Shown one piece after another: positions 42,346 through 50,993 of a DNA stretch of 64,000 nt (positions are counted from its first letter, which is position 1; the number at the start of each line of letters is the position of its first letter). Source of the DNA: PLA3 sp964592235 (GTDB lineage Bacteria; Planctomycetota; Phycisphaerae; UBA1845; UTPLA1); the NCBI GenBank assembly GCA_964592235.1, contig CAZQCF010000004.1, positions 112,891 through 176,890 on the forward strand, in the 5' to 3' direction. The translations under genes and the position numbers were made by a program. The notes beneath the pieces are model-generated. The model had not been told where the DNA came from, ran no database searches, and saw only the letters and a list, made by a program, of their open reading frames with translations.

Positions 42346-44309
42346 GGTCGATTCGCGGCCGGGGCGCCGGCCGGCGCGGAGGTCGCGGTGGATTGCGTCG
42401 TTGCTCTTGATCGAAGTTGTGCCACCGTTGCGTCCAGCTCCGCCGTGGAAAGCCCCGCCTGCCGACGCAGCACGAGGGCGCGTTCATAGCACTCCAGCGC
42501 TTCGGTCGGACGCCCCATTGCAATCAGGGCCGTGCCGAGGTTCCAGGTAACGGTGGCGTTGGTCGGGTCGGCTGCGACCGACTCGCGGTACAGCGCCAGC
42601 GCGAGGTCCGCGCGTTTCGCGCGGTGCATGGCTTCGTCCGCCACCTCGGCCATGACCTCCGCCGCGTCGCGCCCGGATGCGGCAGCTTCGCCCAAGGCGG
42701 CGCGCACGCCCTCAAATTCACCCAGGTGCGCGTGCGACTTCGCCAGCTCGATCCAGCCGCGTGACTGATTCCGCCCCAGACCGATCTCCAGCGCGCGGCG
42801 GATCGCCATCACACTTTCCTGCGGACGACCGCATTTTCGCAGCGCGAGGCCGTAGACGCCCCAGACTTCGCTGTCGGTTGGAAGAAGCTCCGCAGCGCGG
42901 GAGGAGAGCCGCAGCGCCTCGGCGGCGTCGTCTTCGTCGAGCGCGATGGTCGCCAGGTGCATGAACAGCTTTCCCTGTCGCGGCGAAGAGAGGGTTACGT
43001 GCGAATAGAACGCCTTGGCATCGGCCCAGACATTCTGCTGTGCCCGCGTGAGAATAATGAAGGGCACGAGCATGAGCGCGACCGCCATGCGATAGGCGCC
43101 GCTTCGCCGGCGCATGAACAGGTCGCCATGCCAGAGCAGGACCGTCAGCGGCATCAGGAGAAAGATCACCGGGAGATAGAGAAATCGATCCGCGACGCAG
43201 GTGCCGGTGAAGCGAATCCCGCCCAGCGTCGGTGAGAGCAGCAGTAGAAACGCGACCAATCCGCTGAACAGCGGCGGCCAGCGCCGGCGCGACGCCAGCA
43301 CAAGCAGGCCGATCGACGCGGCGCACGCCACACCCGCGATGATCGCCGGATTGGCGAAGGTCAGATCCTCCGGAATCGCGCGATAGGGCGACAGATGCAT
43401 CGGCCAGACGAGATTGCCCAGATAGAGCATGAGGTTGTAGGCGATCAACCCGCCGAGGCGCAGCATCACCGTCCAGCTCTGGGCCGACGGCACCGCCAGC
43501 GCGTCGGGCGCAGACGCCTGCGATTCCCACGCGACCCAGGCCGTTACGACCATCCACACGGCGAAAGGAGATTTCGAGAACAGGTGCGGCGCGATCGGTT
43601 TTCGCAGCGGCCAGCGGTCCAGCAGCGGGCAGACCAGCGGCAACAAGACTGTTGTCGGTTTCGCGAGCGTTGCCAGGGCGTACCAGCCGCAGGCGGCCCA
43701 GGCGACGCCGCCGCCGCGCCGCGCGCCGTGCCGCAGGTAGCTGTGAATCGAAAGGATCGCGAACAACGTCGCCAGCACGGTCTTACGCTGCGCGATCCAG
43801 CAGACCGCTTCGACTTGTGCCGGATGCAGCGCGAAGATCGCCGCCGCGAAGGCCGGCGCGAAGAGCGACTCTTCGCAGGTTGGGTCGCCGCCCTGGGCGC
43901 GATGAAGCGACAAGACGGTTCGCAAAAGGGCGAAGACCAGCACTGAATTGATCGCGTGGATCAGGACATTCGTAAAATGAAACAGACCGGGCCCGGCGTC
44001 GGGACGACCTGCGATGAGCGAATCGAGCATCAGCGAGGCCATCGTCAGCGGCTGGTAGTAGCCATCCACGGTTTGCGGATGCAGGACCTCAACAAAGAAC
44101 GCCTTCAGCCCGTCGAGCGACGGCTCGCGCACGCGCGGGTTGTCCACGACGTACTGGTAGTCATCCAGCCGCATGAAGTCGAAGCGCAGGCACGCGCCGT
44201 AGAGGAGCAGCGTGGCGATGAAGAGCCCCCAGCCGATGCGCCGCGCCATTCCGTGCGTTGCCGTGTTCGCCGGCCCCCACGCGGTCTCGTTGCGATTCAC
44301 GTCACTCAC
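42342..44309 (-). CDS. TMTC/PMT-like membrane protein with C-terminal TPR repeats
   Basis: A 655-aa protein. After the first membrane helix come the acidic pair of GT-C transferases (FMRLDDYQYVVDNPRV, Asp49-50), PLTMASLMLDS, the HAINSVLVFALL and ALHPAQVEAVCWIAQRKT blocks, several further helices, then about four TPR units (LRLSSRAAELLPTDSEVWGV, AADPTNATVTWNLGTAL). The GTG at 44309 lies 5 nt after the upstream paralogue's stop. A Thr/Ala/Pro tail ends it. Probably a lipid-linked sugar transferase of the envelope. Confidence 0.78.
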   Translation of the reverse strand: MSDVNRNETAWGPANTATHGMARRIGWGLFIATLLLYGACLRFDFMRLDDYQYVVDNPRVREPSLDGLKAFFVEVLHPQTVDGYYQPLTMASLMLDSLIAGRPDAGPGLFHFTNVLIHAINSVLVFALLRTVLSLHRAQGGDPTCEESLFAPAFAAAIFALHPAQVEAVCWIAQRKTVLATLFAILSIHSYLRHGARRGGGVAWAACGWYALATLAKPTTVLLPLVCPLLDRWPLRKPIAPHLFSKSPFAVWMVVTAWVAWESQASAPDALAVPSAQSWTVMLRLGGLIAYNLMLYLGNLVWPMHLSPYRAIPEDLTFANPAIIAGVACAASIGLLVLASRRRWPPLFSGLVAFLLLLSPTLGGIRFTGTCVADRFLYLPVIFLLMPLTVLLWHGDLFMRRRSGAYRMAVALMLVPFIILTRAQQNVWADAKAFYSHVTLSSPRQGKLFMHLATIALDEDDAAEALRLSSRAAELLPTDSEVWGVYGLALRKCGRPQESVMAIRRALEIGLGRNQSRGWIELAKSHAHLGEFEGVRAALGEAAASGRDAAEVMAEVADEAMHRAKRADLALALYRESVAADPTNATVTWNLGTALIAMGRPTEALECYERALVLRRQAGLSTAELDATVAQLRSRATTQSTATSAPAGAPAANRP

Positions 44310-44314
44310 GCGCT

Positions 44315-46273
44315 CTATCCCTGACGTCCCCGCGCACCGGTTGCCGGCAACCACTCGACGCCATCCAGCACCGTCGGTGGCGCGTCGCTTAAGTCGATCA
44401 ACTCCTCGAACCCCGGATGGTCGTGCAGCCGCCGCAACGCGTCAAACGTCGCCGCGCGCGAGGACGCCGACGGCTCCTGCGCCACGGCCATCGCAAGGTG
44501 CCGTCGCGCCAGCTCAATGTTGTCATTCATGGCCCACGCCGCGGCCAACCCGAGATTGACAACCCAGTCGCTGCGCACGCGCAGCGCTTCCTGAAACTCG
44601 CGCCGCGCCGAGGCCGCGCGCTCGACGCGCAAGTAGGCGTGCCCCAGACCGACGTGAATGGCCGCCGAGTTCGGGTCCAGATCGCGCGCACGCTCCAGGA
44701 ATCGAATCGCATCCTCCGTCTGCCCCGTTCGCGCCAACGCCACGCCGAGGTTCTGCAAGCAAGCAATCCAGTCGCGGTTGCTCTCCAGCGCGCGACGCAA
44801 CGGCGCGACCGCCTCGGCCGCGCGCTGGTCCCGATGCAGCAGCAGCACGGTGCCGAGATAGAACTGCGTCTGCGGATCGGTCGGTGCGAGATCGACCGCG
44901 CGGCGCGCATGGCGCAATGCCCCGTCCAGATCGTTTTCGTCGATGCACGCCTCGATGAGGCCGACGTGGCCACCGGTCCAGCGCGGGTAGCGCGCCAGCA
45001 CCTGCTCGTACAAATCGCGACTGTTGTCCCAGATCAACGTCTGACCGTAGGCCAGCACGCCAAACGTCATCACGACCGCCGCCGTCGCCGGCAGCGCCAC
45101 GCGCGAGAAAACCGCTCTGCGCATCGGGGCCCTCGTGTGGTCGGCCTCGCCAGTCGAACGCACTCGACAAGCCGCCGCCAGACACAACAGCGGGACCACC
45201 GCGATCGCATACAACCATGCGTCGTGCAGCAGCTCGCCGCCCGCCCCGCTCCACCACAACGCCGGCGCCGTCAGCGCCAACGCCCCCGTCGCCGCCACGA
45301 ATCCCGGCCGGTGCCGATATAATGTCATCAACCAAGCCGCCACCAGCGCCGCCGACGCCACCATTGGCCACACGCCCACCATTTCACTCAACGGGTAGAA
45401 CGGCGACAAGCGCACCGGCCATATCACGCGTCCCACCGCCGACACGACGTTCAGTGACAACCATTCGCCCCAGCCGAGATCCCGCGCGGCCAAACCGCTC
45501 GCCGGCGTCGCACCCCATGCGGTCATCCCGATCGCCGTCGCCAGAAACACGAGCATCGGGGATTTTTCCAGCAGGCTTTGCAGTCCGGCCCGGCGCAGCG
45601 GCCACACATCCAGCAGCACCAGCACCAGCGGTGCAGCCACGTACAACGGACTGGCCAACGCCGCCATCAGATACCATCCGAATACCGGCAGCGTCCAGCG
45701 CAACCGCGCATCGCGCGCGAAACGCAGGTATGCGGAGATCATCAGCAGCGTGAAGAACCCGCCTAGCAGCACCTCGCGCCGGCTGAACGACGCGACCGAC
45801 TCGGCCTGCAATGGATGCAGCGCGAAGAGCAATCCTGCCGCCAGCCCGATCCACACACGGCCCGACAGCCGCGTGGCGATGACGAGCAACAGGATTGCAT
45901 TGAGCGCGTGCAGCGTCAGATTCGTCAGCCGCACCTGAAACGGCTGTACCAGCGGCGTGTCGGACAGGTACGCGTCCACGGCATACGACCCGCGCGTCAG
46001 CGGCGAAAGCGACACGGCCGCGCGACGCGGCGATACGAGCTGAAGCGCGAAGCGCTTCGGATTCGAGCGCATCATCCACGCGTCGCGCTGCGACTCCAAT
46101 AGGATCGCTCGATCGGCCGACCCGACCATCCCGGCGGTCAGTGCCGGGTGAAACACCGCGAAGACCGATGCCCCGATCGCAGCCGCGGCGAGAAAGACCG
46201 GCAGAAACCGCAGACCGGCCGTCGCAGCGGTCGGTGCTGAAATCGGGCGTGCTGTCGGCGGATCGGTTGCCAT
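44315..46273 (-). CDS. TMTC/PMT-like membrane protein with TPR repeats, acidic motif degenerate
   Basis: A 652-aa paralogue of 42342-44309 and 12287-14035, with the same LTLHALNAILLLVIA and ALHPLQAESVASFSRREVL blocks and C-terminal TPRs (RAVDLAPTDPQTQFYLGTVL, ARDLDPNSAAIHVGLGHAYL). The first-loop DD pair is replaced by GSADRAILLE, leaving one Asp (54). It may be a non-catalytic partner or use another residue. It starts with ATG at 46273 after a Pro/Thr-rich N-terminus. First gene of the three-gene operon ending with nnrE; divergent from surE. Confidence 0.75.
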   Translation of the reverse strand: MATDPPTARPISAPTAATAGLRFLPVFLAAAAIGASVFAVFHPALTAGMVGSADRAILLESQRDAWMMRSNPKRFALQLVSPRRAAVSLSPLTRGSYAVDAYLSDTPLVQPFQVRLTNLTLHALNAILLLVIATRLSGRVWIGLAAGLLFALHPLQAESVASFSRREVLLGGFFTLLMISAYLRFARDARLRWTLPVFGWYLMAALASPLYVAAPLVLVLLDVWPLRRAGLQSLLEKSPMLVFLATAIGMTAWGATPASGLAARDLGWGEWLSLNVVSAVGRVIWPVRLSPFYPLSEMVGVWPMVASAALVAAWLMTLYRHRPGFVAATGALALTAPALWWSGAGGELLHDAWLYAIAVVPLLCLAAACRVRSTGEADHTRAPMRRAVFSRVALPATAAVVMTFGVLAYGQTLIWDNSRDLYEQVLARYPRWTGGHVGLIEACIDENDLDGALRHARRAVDLAPTDPQTQFYLGTVLLLHRDQRAAEAVAPLRRALESNRDWIACLQNLGVALARTGQTEDAIRFLERARDLDPNSAAIHVGLGHAYLRVERAASARREFQEALRVRSDWVVNLGLAAAWAMNDNIELARRHLAMAVAQEPSASSRAATFDALRRLHDHPGFEELIDLSDAPPTVLDGVEWLPATGARGRQG

Positions 46274-46375
46274 GGTGTCGTAGATCGGGATCGGTCCGGC
46301 GACGGCGCGGGGTGAAGAGCTTGGCCGGGCGGTCGAAATTGTAGCCGCGCCCCGCGCGACCTACAATTCGACCCC

Positions 46376-47131
46376 ATGCGAATCCTCCTAACCAACGACG
46401 ACGGCATCTTCGCGCCCGGCATCATGGCCATGCACGCGCAGCTTGCCGCGTCGCACCAGGTCGATGTCGTCGCGCCCGAGAACGTCCAATCCGGCGGCTC
46501 GCACGCCATCACCATTCGCAGCCCGCTCACCTGTCAGCGCGTTCACGTCAGCGGCCGATTCGAAGGCACCAGCGTCCATGGCACGCCCGCCGACTGCGTC
46601 AAGCTTGCCCTGCACGCGCTGCTGCCGCAGCGCCCGGACCTTGTCGTCTCGGGCATCAACGCGGGGCTGAACACCGGCATCCATGTGCTCTATTCCGGCA
46701 CGGTCGCGGCGGCGATCGAAGGCGCGATCCTCGGTGTGCCCGCCGTCGCCGTCTCGCTCAAGCTGTATCGCGATATGGATTTTGATCGCGCGGCGGTCAT
46801 CGCGAAGGACATCATCGCGCAGATCGCCGCGAAGTCGCCCCTTCCGCGGCAGGTGTTCAACGTGAACATCCCGGAGCTGCGGCCGGGCTGGCCGCTCGGC
46901 GTGCGCATCGCGCCGCAGAGCACGCAATCAACGCTGGAGACGCTGGAGCGCCGGACCGATCCCTCGGGCCGGGAGTATTTCTGGCTAAGCGGCGACTTCG
47001 GGGACCTGGATGCTGCGATCGAGACCGACCTGCACGTCGTGCGCGAGGGCTACGTGTGCGTCACGCCGCTGCACCTGAATCTCACCGACGCGCCGCTGCT
47101 GGAAAAAATGCGCGCGTGGAAGTGGGCGTAG
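46376..47131 (+). CDS. surE: 5'/3'-nucleotidase SurE
   Basis: Metal-dependent phosphatase (251 aa) acting on nucleoside monophosphates and possibly polyphosphate. The start MRILLTNDDGIFAPG has the metal-binding Asp8-Asp9. VVAPENVQSGGSHAIT, GTPADCVKLA and VSGINAGLNTG follow. Typical length. In many bacteria surE is near pcm or rpoS; neither is here. Confidence 0.93.
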   Translation: MRILLTNDDGIFAPGIMAMHAQLAASHQVDVVAPENVQSGGSHAITIRSPLTCQRVHVSGRFEGTSVHGTPADCVKLALHALLPQRPDLVVSGINAGLNTGIHVLYSGTVAAAIEGAILGVPAVAVSLKLYRDMDFDRAAVIAKDIIAQIAAKSPLPRQVFNVNIPELRPGWPLGVRIAPQSTQSTLETLERRTDPSGREYFWLSGDFGDLDAAIETDLHVVREGYVCVTPLHLNLTDAPLLEKMRAWKWA

Positions 47132-47149
47132 CGGCTCGAGGTGTGTGGC

Positions 47150-47172
47150 GTAGGGTGCGTCCTCGACGCACG
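47150..47172 (+). repeat. GTAGGGTG-type dispersed palindrome
   Basis: GTAGGGTGCGTC, then CTC, then GACGCACG, forming a strong stem. Near copies are at 61017-61039 and 63191-63213, and a variant at 47750-47770. Confidence 0.75.
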
Positions 47173-47233
47173 CGTTCCAAACATGGCGGCCGTGGTGTGC
47201 GTCCAGGATGCACGCCGCGAGCGACCTTTCATT

Positions 47234-47692
47234 ATGCCCTTCCGTGACGCCATTCAAATCATCGCCCATTGTCTGCGGCTGCGATGTCCGCGATGCGGGG
47301 GCGGTGCAATCTTCGAAGGCTCGCACGACGCGCTGGATCCGAACGAAACGACGGACGCACCCGCCGCGCGCGATCCGAGCGGCGCACCGCGCCGGCGGCC
47401 GCAGCAAATTGCGTGGCATCGGTCCGTCCGCGAATGCTGCACCGTGTGCGGCCTGCCGCTGCGCCGCCGCGAGCCGGACACGTGGCTGTTCATGTACGTC
47501 AGCATGGCGCTGATCACCGGGCTGTATCTCATCGCGATGCTGTGGATCTTCCCCGCGCCGTCGCGCCCGTGGCTGTGGCGCGGCCTCATCGCCGCCTCGG
47601 CTCTGTGCCTCTATCTCGTCACCGCGCCGGTGCGCAAGGCGCTCTCCCTCGGGCTGGATTACTGGGTGGAGCGAATGTGGAAGGAGCCGTGA
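47234..47692 (+). CDS. DUF983 family zinc-ribbon membrane protein
   Basis: A 152-aa protein with two CxxC knuckles (Cys18/Cys21 in CPRCGGG, Cys69/Cys72 in CTVCGLPL) and two membrane helices near the C-terminus (MYVSMALITGLYLIAMLWIF and GLIAASALCLYLV). This matches DUF983, a small membrane protein family of unknown function, some members of which are linked to cytochrome oxidase assembly. The ATG at 47234 is the family start. Confidence 0.8.
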   Translation: MPFRDAIQIIAHCLRLRCPRCGGGAIFEGSHDALDPNETTDAPAARDPSGAPRRRPQQIAWHRSVRECCTVCGLPLRRREPDTWLFMYVSMALITGLYLIAMLWIFPAPSRPWLWRGLIAASALCLYLVTAPVRKALSLGLDYWVERMWKEP

Positions 47693-47749
47693 GGAAACGG
47701 CGAAACATTGTCACGGTTGAATGCAAACGTAGAAATGACAAGCTTGGGC

Positions 47750-47770
47750 GTAGGGTGGGCACGGCCCACC
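47750..47770 (+). repeat. GTAGGGTG-type dispersed palindrome, variant stem
   Basis: GTAGGGTGGGC followed by AC and GGCCCACC. The 5' GTAGGGTG is shared with the other copies while the stem differs. Confidence 0.6.
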
Positions 47771-47803
47771 AACTCGCTCAATCCACGTCCATCGCGCCCG
47801 CGG

Positions 47804-48994
47804 CTATCGCATCGCAAATCGACCGATCGCGAACAACTCGCCCGGAAGACGCGAGCGGCCGGTGGTGACCAAGTCGGCCAGCGCCTCGCCGACGACGGGG
47901 GCGAACTTGAATCCGTGGCCGCTGAAGCCGCCGGCGAGGAAGACGTTCTCGTGCGACGGGTGTCGGTCGATCACGAAATGGTCATCCGGCGTGTTGGTGT
48001 AGAGGCAGACCTTCGCGTCGCGCAGCGGCCCGTCGGCCGTCGGCATGTGGGCGCGGATGTATCGCCGGATGTCGGCCTCGTCGGCGGGATGCGCGGCGCG
48101 ATCGACCGTGTCGGCGGTGGTCGCCGTGCCGCCGTGATGCCGGGCGATCTTCACGCCGTGGCCGTGATCGGGAATCCCGTAGAACGCGCCGGACAGGTTC
48201 GCGGCGCCCGCGGATGCCGTGTTTACGTCACCATCCAGAAAGTGAATGAACACCGGCATCGATCCCGGCGCGAAGCGCGCCGGCTCGCGCGGCGTGAACC
48301 ACGCCTGCACCTGTCGCTCCACGGTCAGCGGCAGGTTCAGTTCCGCAGCGATGCTCGGCAGCCACGCCCCGGCCGTGATGACCAGCGCGCCCGCTTCGAT
48401 CGCGCCGCCGTCGGTCTCGACGCGCACGGCCGCGCCGCCCGCGCCGGTCTGCTTCAGCACGCGCCAGCTGCGCACGATCGTCCGCTCGCGCAGCTCCGCG
48501 CCGGCGCGCCGCGCCCGATCAGCCATCGCGCGCACGCAATCCTCCGGGCAGAGATACCCCGCGTCGGCCTCGTACACCGCGACGTGATCCGGCGGCGGCT
48601 CAAACGCCGGATGCCGCCGGCAAACCTCATCGGCCGCGAGCACTTCGTGCGCCAGCCCGTGTTGCGTGACGCTGGCGCGCACCCCGCGAAGGCAAGGATG
48701 ATCGGCCCGCCCGATATTAAGACATCCGACGAAAGTAAGAAGCGTTTGCCCGGTCTCCTGCTCGAGCCGGCCCCAGGCTGCGTACGCTTCGTGCAACAGC
48801 GGCACGTACCGCGGGTCTTCAAAATACGCCTTGCGAAAGACGCGCGATCGGCCGTGCGAACTCCCCCGGTCGTGACAAAGGTCGAACTGCTCCAGCCCGA
48901 CAACGCGCAAGCCTCGTTGGGCCAAGTGGTAACAGGCGGAGGCGCCCATCGCGCCCACTCCCAGAACCATCGCATCGAACGGCCGTTCCGCCAT
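47804..48994 (-). CDS. Monomeric sarcosine oxidase / N-methyl amino acid oxidase-like flavoprotein
   Basis: A 396-aa DAO-family flavoenzyme close to monomeric sarcosine oxidase and N-methyltryptophan oxidase. FAD Rossmann motif VLGVGAMGASACYHLA; SSHGRSRVFRKAY around the catalytic His/Arg region; and CLYTNTPDDHFVIDRHP, whose Cys is the usual covalent FAD attachment site. GGFSGHGFKFAPVVGE closes the FAD site. It oxidises the N-methyl group of secondary amines, giving formaldehyde and H2O2. The true substrate is not determinable. The ATG at 48994 starts the conserved strand. Confidence 0.9.
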   Translation of the reverse strand: MAERPFDAMVLGVGAMGASACYHLAQRGLRVVGLEQFDLCHDRGSSHGRSRVFRKAYFEDPRYVPLLHEAYAAWGRLEQETGQTLLTFVGCLNIGRADHPCLRGVRASVTQHGLAHEVLAADEVCRRHPAFEPPPDHVAVYEADAGYLCPEDCVRAMADRARRAGAELRERTIVRSWRVLKQTGAGGAAVRVETDGGAIEAGALVITAGAWLPSIAAELNLPLTVERQVQAWFTPREPARFAPGSMPVFIHFLDGDVNTASAGAANLSGAFYGIPDHGHGVKIARHHGGTATTADTVDRAAHPADEADIRRYIRAHMPTADGPLRDAKVCLYTNTPDDHFVIDRHPSHENVFLAGGFSGHGFKFAPVVGEALADLVTTGRSRLPGELFAIGRFAMR

Positions 48995-49122
48995 GAAGGG
49001 CATTGAAAGCACGCCCATCGGCCCCGGCAAGCCCTATGCAACCGCGCCGCCGGCGATACACTATGCCCCCGGTGAGCCGTTCGATGTTTTCTCAAACCCC
49101 ATTCCAACGAAGGAGCCTCCAC

Positions 49123-49719
49123 ATGACCCGACGATTGTCCGCCCTTGCGCTTTGTTGCGCTTGTAGCTTCGCTGTCCTCGCTGGCTGCTCGCAGCAGCAA
49201 GGCATGAACAACATGGACCCCGCGGCGATGCAACCCCCGCCGCGCCCGGCCGAGCTGGACCAGCTCAACCCGTGGGTCGGCAAGTGGGAGACCACGGCCG
49301 AAATGACGATGCCCGACGGCAAGAAGATGACCGGCACGGGGTCGTCCGAATCGGCGTGGGATCTCGACAAGCGCGTCGTCATCGAGCGCAGCACGTTCTC
49401 GATGGGCGAGATGGGCACGATGCAGGGCATGGGCATCTTCACGTATTGCCCCGCGACGAAGAAGTTCAAGACCGCCTGGTTCAGCAGCATGGGCGAAGCC
49501 AGCATGGGCACCATGTGGTGGGACGAAGCCAAGAAGTGCTGGTGCATGAAGGCCAACTACATCAGCCCGATGACCGGTGAGCCGACCGAATTCAGCGGCA
49601 CCATCACCATGCCCGACAACAACACGATGAACTGGGAAATGACCGAGTCCACGGTCGGTTTCCTCGGCATGAAGACAAAGTGCTGGGAAGGCAAGGGCGT
49701 GTCGAAGCGCAAGGCGTGA
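49123..49719 (+). CDS. DUF1579-like lipoprotein
   Basis: A 198-aa lipoprotein: signal peptide with lipobox LAGC, then a Met/Thr-rich DUF1579-type domain (LNPWVGKWETTAEMTMPDGK, GIFTYCPATKKFKTAWF, WEMTESTVGFLG). The family is a lipocalin-like barrel of unknown function. The ATG at 49123 follows AAGGAG by about 8 nt. A strong terminator lies 33 nt downstream. It is divergent from the sarcosine-oxidase-like gene. Confidence 0.85.
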   Translation: MTRRLSALALCCACSFAVLAGCSQQQGMNNMDPAAMQPPPRPAELDQLNPWVGKWETTAEMTMPDGKKMTGTGSSESAWDLDKRVVIERSTFSMGEMGTMQGMGIFTYCPATKKFKTAWFSSMGEASMGTMWWDEAKKCWCMKANYISPMTGEPTEFSGTITMPDNNTMNWEMTESTVGFLGMKTKCWEGKGVSKRKA

Positions 49720-49751
49720 TCGCGCGCGACGCACTCTCAATCTCATAACTC

Positions 49752-49793
49752 AAGAAGCCCGTCGGCGCGAGCGCGTCGGCGGGCTTCTTCTTT
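49752..49793 (+). terminator. Rho-independent terminator after the DUF1579 gene
   Basis: Arms AAGAAGCCCG and CGGGCTTCTT with an inner CGGCGC-rich stem, followed by CTTT. It lies 33-74 nt after the stop codon at 49719. Confidence 0.85.
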
Positions 49794-49860
49794 ATCGCTA
49801 TTCGCCATTCGTACTTTAAGCGGTTTCAAGACCCCCTCTCCCTCAAGGGGGGAGGAGTAT
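49794..49860. repeat. Dispersed repeats: ATTCGC unit and CCCTCTCCC palindrome
   Basis: TCGCTATTCGCCATTCG at ~49795-49811, then CCCCCTCTCCCTCAAGG-type palindrome at ~49832-49857. The second is related to the insert in miaA. No coding sequence. Confidence 0.6.
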
Positions 49861-49877
49861 AGAAACTGGTTCTTTTC

Positions 49878-50984
49878 TCACAACATCTCTCTCGCCGCGC
49901 GCTCGCCCATGGCCGCCAACCGCACCGCCGTCTCCTCGAGCGGCCCGCCCAGTTCATAGCAACCATCCAGCATCGCGCGGCACTCGTCCGCGCCCTCGCC
50001 CACCGCGCCGACCATCGCCGCGACTGGCACCCCGGCCGCTCGCGCCAACCGCGCCAGCGTCCCCACGACCTTGCCCATCATCGATTGCCGGTCCAGCCGA
50101 CCCTCGCCGGTAATCAGCAGATCGGCCGACGAGAGCGCCGCCGAGAACTGCGTCGCCTCCATCACCAGGTCGATACCCGGCTCGATCTGCGCCGAACACA
50201 GCGCCAGCAGTGGCAGCGCTACGCCGCCGGCCGCACCAGTGCCTGGTTCGTGTCGCCCGTCGCGCCCGGTCGCTTCCGCCAGCAGATCGGCCCAATGCGT
50301 CAGTCCCGCCTCCAGCCGCTTCACGCCGTCGGCGTCGGCGCCCTTCTGCGGGGCGAAAACCGCCGCCGCGCCGTCCGGCCCCGTCGCGGGGTTGAGCACA
50401 TCGACCGCGATCGTGAAGACCACGTCCGCGATTCCTTCCGGCGCGCCGTCCCACACAAAGCGCCGAATGTCTAATAGATCGCCCCCGCCGATCGGCCGCT
50501 CGATCACGTGCCCGCGATGGTCGTAGAACGTGGCCCCCAGCGCCTGCATCATCCCCGCGCCGCCGTCGACCGTCGCGCTGCCGCCGACCGCCAGCGTCAC
50601 CCGGTCCAGATCGCTCTCCACCACGCGGCGAAGCACCTCGCCCAGCCCGAACGTGCTCGCGCGCATCACGTCGCGCCGCGACGGCGGCACGAGCGCCAAG
50701 CCGCTCACGCGCGCCAGCTCCACCACCGCGCGCGACGCCTGATCCACCAGCCCCACGACCACGGTGACCGGATCGCCCAGCGGGCCGTGCGCCTCAACGT
50801 GACGCCGATGGCCCCGCGCTGCATCGACGAGAATGTCCAGCGTTCCCTCGCCGCCGTCGGCCATCGGTCGCAGCGTCACCGTCGCATCGGGCCGCGCACG
50901 ACGCACCCCCGCGGCGATCGCGTCAGCCGCTTCGCGCGCCGAAAGCACGCCCTTGAACTTGTCCGGCGCGATGACAACGTGCAT
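49878..50984 (-). CDS. glxK: Glycerate kinase (GlxK/GarK type)
   Basis: A 368-aa glycerate 2-kinase of the GarK/GlxK family. Motifs: VVIAPDKFKGVLSAREAA, RPMADGGEGTLD, VGGSATVDGGAGMMQALG, FAPQKGAD, GAAGGVALPLLAL, LLITGEGRLDRQS. It phosphorylates D-glycerate, joining glyoxylate or serine breakdown to glycolysis. It starts 9 nt after the HtrA-like protease stop, so it is the last gene of that transcript. Confidence 0.93.
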   Translation of the reverse strand: MHVVIAPDKFKGVLSAREAADAIAAGVRRARPDATVTLRPMADGGEGTLDILVDAARGHRRHVEAHGPLGDPVTVVVGLVDQASRAVVELARVSGLALVPPSRRDVMRASTFGLGEVLRRVVESDLDRVTLAVGGSATVDGGAGMMQALGATFYDHRGHVIERPIGGGDLLDIRRFVWDGAPEGIADVVFTIAVDVLNPATGPDGAAAVFAPQKGADADGVKRLEAGLTHWADLLAEATGRDGRHEPGTGAAGGVALPLLALCSAQIEPGIDLVMEATQFSAALSSADLLITGEGRLDRQSMMGKVVGTLARLARAAGVPVAAMVGAVGEGADECRAMLDGCYELGGPLEETAVRLAAMGERAAREML

Positions 50985-50993
50985 GGGCAGTGC

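Noticed and set aside
47708..49006. 432-codon plus-strand open frame
   Set aside because: Antisense of the sarcosine-oxidase-like gene.
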